Below are positions 60,206 through 64,000 of a stretch of 64,000 nucleotides of DNA, piece after piece. Source of the DNA: Kitasatospora kifunensis. Its GTDB lineage: Bacteria; Actinomycetota; Actinomycetes; Streptomycetales; Streptomycetaceae. How positions within the stretch are numbered: the stretch's first letter is position 1; each line of letters starts with the position of its first letter. The position numbers and the translations under genes were made by a program. The notes beneath the pieces were generated by a model. It was given only the letters and a program-made list of their open reading frames with translations. It was not told where the DNA came from and did no database searches. Location of the stretch: the NCBI RefSeq assembly GCF_014203855.1, contig NZ_JACHJV010000001.1, positions 6,138,001 to 6,202,000 of the forward strand, given 5' to 3'.

Positions 60206-60928
60206 TCAGTACGAGCGCTGCAGCTGCTCGCGATGGCCGAGCGCCATCGCGGCGAACATCGCGACCACCTTGCTGTTCAGGGCGGCCAGCGCCTGCTCGG
60301 GCAGCGGCGCGTCGATCTCCAGTGCGCGACGCAGCACGTCCGACAGCAGGTCCGCGCGCTGGTCGGCGCTCAGCTCGTCATCCTCGTCCTCGCCGAGCTC
60401 CCCTGCGGCCAGGAAGCCGCGGGTGACGTTGACCAGGATGTAGCCGGCCGCCTTGGCGGTCAGGTCGGGGCGCAGCGCGCCCTGCTCGCTGAGCAGTTGC
60501 AGGTAGTCGGCGTTCTCCGCCAGCTCCTGCTGGGCCGAGCGGACCGTCTCGTCGCCGGCCAGATTGCCCAGCACCGTCGGGTCGTTCAGCAGCAGCGCCT
60601 TGACCAGCGGGCGCTGGGTGAGCTCCAGGAAGATCGTCCGCATCAGGCGGTGCGGCAGTACCAGCTGCGGATCCTTGGCCAGACCGTCCAGCAGGTGCTC
60701 GAAGAGCCGCAGCGCCTCGCGCTGCAGGACCGCCCAGAACAGCGCCTCGCGCGTCTTCCAGTGCAGGTAGACCGTGCCCTTGCCGATACCGGCCCGGCCG
60801 GCGACGTCGTCGATCGTCACCTTCCGGTAGCCGTGCGCCATCAGCAGCTCGGCGGTGGTGTCCAGGATCCGCTCCGCACGCTGCTGACGTGCGGTGGAGC
60901 CGGCCGGCAGACGGCTCGGGTTGCTCAT
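60206..60928 (-). CDS. TetR-family regulator
   Basis: 240 residues from the ATG at 60928 (MSNPSRLPAG). HTH about 25-65 (KVTIDDVAGRAGIGKGTVYLHWKTREALFW). The ligand domain contains an acidic run EDEDDEL. It is divergent from an MFS exporter with two strong palindromes between, the standard layout of a drug-responsive repressor. No clear ribosome site; the operator at 60943 overlaps its promoter. Confidence 0.88.
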   Translation of the reverse strand: MSNPSRLPAGSTARQQRAERILDTTAELLMAHGYRKVTIDDVAGRAGIGKGTVYLHWKTREALFWAVLQREALRLFEHLLDGLAKDPQLVLPHRLMRTIFLELTQRPLVKALLLNDPTVLGNLAGDETVRSAQQELAENADYLQLLSEQGALRPDLTAKAAGYILVNVTRGFLAAGELGEDEDDELSADQRADLLSDVLRRALEIDAPLPEQALAALNSKVVAMFAAMALGHREQLQRSY

Positions 60929-60942
60929 GGGCGTCACTGTAG

Positions 60943-61023
60943 GACCAACTTTCAAACTTGGTCAACGCTCGCGTGACCTTGTGACCCCGCGCCTTATGAT
61001 TGACCAGATTTGAAATCTGGTCA
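60943..61023. promoter_or_regulatory. Two TetR operators
   Basis: Site A, 60943-60963: GACCAACTTT and AAACTTGGTC around one base, one mismatch. Site B, 61001-61023: perfect 11-bp arms (TGACCAGATTT and its complement) around G. They share the (T)GACCA..TTT half-site; centres are 59 bp apart, one near each divergent gene. Confidence 0.8.
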
Positions 61024-61092
61024 TAAGCTTCCCATGGCGAATCAGCCCTCGTGCGCTCTCTGAACGTGCGCCCTCTGAATCGGAGACAGCAG

Positions 61093-62703
61093 ATGCCCAA
61101 GAAGACGCCCGCACCACGGGCGAGCGTGGCAGTACCGCCGCGGTCCAACGGCAGGTGGTGGGCGCTGGCCGCGCTCACCCTCAGCGTGCTGGTGGTCGGC
61201 CTGGACAGCTTCATCCTCTACACCGCGTTACCCACCCTCTCCGCCTCCCTGCACGCCTCCACCACGCAACTCCAGTGGATCCAGGCCGCCTACACCCTGG
61301 CCTGGGCCGGACTGCTGCTGCCCATCGGCACGTTGGGCGACCAGGTCGGGCGCCGCAGGATGGTGCTCGGCGGCCTGCTCATCTTCGGCGTCTCCTCGGT
61401 GATCGCCAGCCAGGTGACCACTGCCGACGCGCTGATCGCCATGCGCGCCCTGATGGGCGCGGGCGCCGCCGTCATCATGCCGATGGTGCTGGCGATCCTC
61501 CCCTCGCTCTTCCCCGACGCGGCCACCCGCCGCAAGGCCGTCTCCGCCGTCACCGTCGGGGCCATCCTCGGGCTGTCGCTCGGGCCGCTGTTGGCCGGCT
61601 GGCTGCTGACCTCCTTCAGCTGGGGCTCCGTCTTCCTGATCAACGGCCCGGTGGTGCTGCTCAGTCTGATCGGCGTCGCGATCCTGGTGCCGGAGAGCAA
61701 GGACCCGCGGGCCACCCGGCTGGACTGGCCCGGCGCGCTGCTCTGCGCGATCGGCGTGATGGGCGTGGTGTACGGGATCATCGAGCAGCCGACCTACGGT
61801 TGGGCCGGGCGCACCCTGCTGCCGCTGATCGGCGGCCTGGCCTTCCTCGTCGCCTTCCTGCTGCGGCAGCGGCGTTCGGTCGCGCCGCTGGTGGACCTGC
61901 GCCTGTTCGCCAACCGCACCTTCACCTGGGGCACCATCGCGTTCGCGGTGATCAGCTTCGCCCAGGCCGGCATGCTCTTCGTGGTCAGCCCGTTCCTGCA
62001 GGTGGTCCAGGGCAACGACGCGCAGGGCACCGGGCTTCGGCTGCTGCCGATGATCGCCGCGCTGCTCTGCGGTGCCGGGATCAGCGACGCGAAGGCCGCG
62101 CGGTTCGGCGCGAAACTCGTCATTCCGGCCGGCATGGTGGTCAGCGCCGGGGGGCTGGCGATCTTCACCGTGATCCACCCCGGCAGCGGCTACGGCATCG
62201 TCGCCCTGGCCCTGGTGGTCTTCGGCTTCGGCCTGGGCCTGGGCCTGCCGCTGGCCGCCGACACCGTGTTGGACGCCCTGGCGCCCAGTCAGGCCGGCAT
62301 GGGCAACGCGCTCTCCCGGACCATGCAGAGCATGGGCGTCTCGCTCGGTTCGGCGATCCTGGGCAGCGTGCTCAACAGCGCCTACCGGGACAGGATCGAC
62401 TCGGCGGTGGCCGCGCTGCCCGGTGGTGCCCAGGGCGCCGCCAGGTCCGGCGTCGAGGGTGCGCACGGTGTGGCGGCCCAACTGCCGGTCGCGGCAGGCC
62501 GCGTGCTGACCCAGGCTGCCGACCGCGCCTACCTCCACGGCATGGGCCAGGCCGCCGTCACCACGGCCGTGCTGCTGGTGGTGGGCGCCGCCTTGGTCCT
62601 GCGCCTGCTCCCCAAGGGGCACGGCGGGCAGGGCGAGCAGGGCGGGCAGGGCGGGCACGCGGTGGAGTCGGAGGGGGGTCTGGCGGAGGTCGGTCTCAGG
62701 TGA
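61093..62703 (+). CDS. MFS transporter, DHA2 (14-TM) multidrug exporter
   Basis: 536 residues from ATG 61093 with GGAGA upstream. Motif A (GTLGDQVGRRRMVLGG), motif C (VGAILGLSLGPLLAGWLL) and the D1 segment (LDSFILYTALPTL) are typical of EmrB/QacA-type exporters. The C-terminus ends in Gly/Gln repeats. Divergent from the TetR gene, so presumably induced by its substrate. The last eight bases overlap the convergent UbiA gene. Confidence 0.9.
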   Translation: MPKKTPAPRASVAVPPRSNGRWWALAALTLSVLVVGLDSFILYTALPTLSASLHASTTQLQWIQAAYTLAWAGLLLPIGTLGDQVGRRRMVLGGLLIFGVSSVIASQVTTADALIAMRALMGAGAAVIMPMVLAILPSLFPDAATRRKAVSAVTVGAILGLSLGPLLAGWLLTSFSWGSVFLINGPVVLLSLIGVAILVPESKDPRATRLDWPGALLCAIGVMGVVYGIIEQPTYGWAGRTLLPLIGGLAFLVAFLLRQRRSVAPLVDLRLFANRTFTWGTIAFAVISFAQAGMLFVVSPFLQVVQGNDAQGTGLRLLPMIAALLCGAGISDAKAARFGAKLVIPAGMVVSAGGLAIFTVIHPGSGYGIVALALVVFGFGLGLGLPLAADTVLDALAPSQAGMGNALSRTMQSMGVSLGSAILGSVLNSAYRDRIDSAVAALPGGAQGAARSGVEGAHGVAAQLPVAAGRVLTQAADRAYLHGMGQAAVTTAVLLVVGAALVLRLLPKGHGGQGEQGGQGGHAVESEGGLAEVGLR

Positions 62704-63553
62704 GGACGGCAAGAGCGGCCGCCAGTACGCCCTGAGCTTCGATCCACGGGCGCCACCGCGAGTCGTGCTCCCGGCGGTAGTCCGCCACCGTGACCAGGGT
62801 GGCGAGTGAGATCACGACGAGGGCGGGGCTGCCGAGCAGGAGCGCGGTGAGCCCCGCCGCCACGCACAGCAGGCAGCCGACGAGCCGGGCGATGCGCGTG
62901 CCGACCAGCACGGGCATCGAGCGGGTGCCCCGGCGGCGGTCCTCCTCGACGTCCCGCAGGTCGTTGACCAGGATCTGAGTGGCGATCAGGCACCAGAGGG
63001 CCACCGCGGTCAGCGCGACCCGACGGTCCCAGGGCCCGTGGGCCACGGCCACCGGGACGAAGACGGTGACGACGGTCCACAACAGCGCGACCAGGACCTC
63101 CTTCGCGGCCGGCAACTGCTTCCACGCGATCCGGCCGCCACGGCCGCCACCGCGGGGGATCCACTTCGCGGTGTAGCTGACCGACAGGCCCAGTCCGCCC
63201 AGCAACCAGGGCAGGCCGGCCGGTCGCAGCACGACCGTGACCACCGCCAGCGCGCCGAGCACCCGCCCGAGCCGGCGCAGCGCCACCGCGTGGTCCGCCA
63301 GCCAGTGGGTCCGCTCGGGCATCGTGACGCGGTCGGCGCTCTGCTCCGCGGGCGCCATCCGGTCGCGCAGGTAGAACACGGCGGTCAGCAGGAAGGCCTG
63401 CGCGACTACCACCGGGTCGACGGGCCGGCCGACGATCAGCGCCGTGCAGACGACCCAGCCCGCCGCGCTGCCGGCCATGAGCAGATTCGACCACACGAGC
63501 CACGGCGTGAGGCGCGGCACGAACCGGGGCACGAGCTGGGGCGCGCGACTCAC
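62696..63553 (-). CDS. UbiA-family prenyltransferase
   Basis: 285 residues, about eight to nine helices. The second Asp motif NDLRDVEEDRR is intact. The first, usually NDxxDxxxD, is replaced by FYLRDRMAPAEQSAD, which keeps two acidic residues at altered spacing, a divergence from ubiquinone/menaquinone enzymes. It joins an isoprenyl chain to a small acceptor in the membrane. The ferredoxin gene is 19 bp upstream on the same strand, and an unidentified gene precedes that, which suggests a prenylated natural-product or quinone pathway extending off the window. Confidence 0.8.
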   Translation of the reverse strand: MSRAPQLVPRFVPRLTPWLVWSNLLMAGSAAGWVVCTALIVGRPVDPVVVAQAFLLTAVFYLRDRMAPAEQSADRVTMPERTHWLADHAVALRRLGRVLGALAVVTVVLRPAGLPWLLGGLGLSVSYTAKWIPRGGGRGGRIAWKQLPAAKEVLVALLWTVVTVFVPVAVAHGPWDRRVALTAVALWCLIATQILVNDLRDVEEDRRRGTRSMPVLVGTRIARLVGCLLCVAAGLTALLLGSPALVVISLATLVTVADYRREHDSRWRPWIEAQGVLAAALAVLT

Positions 63554-63572
63554 CGCGACGCTCCGCCCGCCG

Positions 63573-63821
63573 TCACCGGAGCGGGATCGCGCGGACGGCG
63601 GGCAGGTCGGCCCGTTCCTGCGCGGTGGCGCGGCGGGAGTCGATGGCGGTGACGGGACAGACCTTCTCGCAGGCCATGCAGGCGATGTCGCAGGGGGTGT
63701 CGGTGGCGATGGTGTCGAAGGGGGTGGTGAACCCGGCCTCCTTCGGACACACCGCGACGCATGCCCCGCACTGGATGCACGCGTTCCAGTTGACCTGGAA
63801 GACCATGGGGCTGTGGGGCAT
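63573..63821 (-). CDS. 2[4Fe-4S] ferredoxin
   Basis: 82 residues. Cluster 1 ligands Cys15, 18, 21, 25 (CxxCxxCxxxCP); the second group Cys44, 48, 51, 55 has CxxxCxxCxxxCP, one residue wider than usual, and each closing CP donates to the other cluster. Small soluble electron carrier. Its operon position with UbiA suggests it feeds a redox enzyme of the same pathway. Confidence 0.88.
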   Translation of the reverse strand: MPHSPMVFQVNWNACIQCGACVAVCPKEAGFTTPFDTIATDTPCDIACMACEKVCPVTAIDSRRATAQERADLPAVRAIPLR

Positions 63822-63860
63822 CGGATCAGTCCTCTGCTTCGTTTCGGCCGGACCGGGTGG

Positions 63861-63900
63861 TGATCGGTCAGACCTTGCGGTGATCGGTCAGACCTTGCGG
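63861..63900. repeat. 20-bp direct repeat at a gene end
   Basis: TGATCGGTCAGACCTTGCGG occurs twice head to tail (63861-63880, 63881-63900). The second copy contains the last codons and stop of the minus-strand gene; the first copy duplicates them downstream. Confidence 0.9.
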
Positions 63901-64000
63901 TACTCGGAGTCGGGGCGGAAGTAGCTGGTCATCGTCGTGTGGAGCAGGGCGTCGCGGCGCGCGGGGTCGCGCTCGCGGAAGATGCTGGTCTTGAGGTCGT
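63888..64000 (-). CDS. C-terminal end of an unidentified gene
   Basis: Open from the right edge to TGA at 63888. The visible 36 residues include DLKTSIFRERDPARRD and end in SYFRPDSEYRKV. Too short to assign. It lies 67 bp upstream of the ferredoxin gene on the same strand and is probably part of the UbiA operon. Confidence 0.55.
   Translation of the reverse strand, partial: DLKTSIFRERDPARRDALLHTTMTSYFRPDSEYRKV

Overview
The window is chromosomal DNA of a streptomycete-type actinomycete (Streptomyces, Kitasatospora or a close relative). The evidence is very high GC with strong third-position bias, dense ATGA/GTGA gene overlaps, GTG starts, leaderless genes, an iron superoxide dismutase with a Nur-type nickel box, an ECF41 sigma factor and a LAXTG-type sorting signal. 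I found no rRNA, tRNA, CRISPR array, transposase or integrase. The region reads as accessory chromosome made of many small, separately regulated modules.

Layout. 1-1.9 kb: end of a PP2C-like protein, a membrane-protein gene broken by two frameshifts, and an orphan LAFTG wall-anchor tail. 1.9-10.7 kb: ECF41 sigma factor with its carboxymuconolactone-decarboxylase partner, an SBF-like transporter with a divergent LysR regulator, an NCS1 permease, a secreted protein, an APC permease and an MgtC protein. 10.7-12.1 kb: a 1.4-kb intergenic region with a promoter, a 23-codon ORF and repeated hairpins.

12.1-26 kb: the centrepiece, a surface or exopolysaccharide locus of ten ORFs on one strand with every junction overlapping. 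It holds a GT2 and two GT4 glycosyltransferases, a CE4 deacetylase, a large polytopic GT-C/polymerase-like protein, a flippase fused to a polysaccharide pyruvyl transferase, a double GT4 protein and a 21-codon ORF. A convergent glycoside-hydrolase lipoprotein faces it. Several of these genes carry in-frame short tandem repeats.

26-31 kb: a nickel/cobalt module. One NiCoT permease lies behind a cobalamin riboswitch. A second NiCoT permease, coupled to tsaD, lies behind a Nur box, divergent from Nur-boxed sodF. 31-41 kb: HicB-like protein, XRE/MFS pair, SLOG and HAD proteins, an XRE regulator followed by a small zinc-ribbon protein and a divergent class I terpene synthase, TetR/VOC pair, a chimeric gene relic, and an SDR/Rrf2 pair with matching operators.

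41-50 kb: PadR-controlled ABC exporter, LuxR-type regulator, a TetR / VC0807-like membrane protein / 42-aa peptide group under a four-site operator array, YoaK-like protein and LysR. 50-54.8 kb: secreted phosphoesterase, EfeO-EfeB iron uptake without EfeU, and a secreted propeller protein. 54.9-60.2 kb: polar amino acid ABC importer with a class II amidotransferase and divergent LysR. 60.2-64 kb: TetR/MFS drug-efflux pair, then UbiA prenyltransferase, 2[4Fe-4S] ferredoxin and the end of an unidentified gene running off the window.

All functions are read from sequence motifs and family knowledge; no database search was possible.
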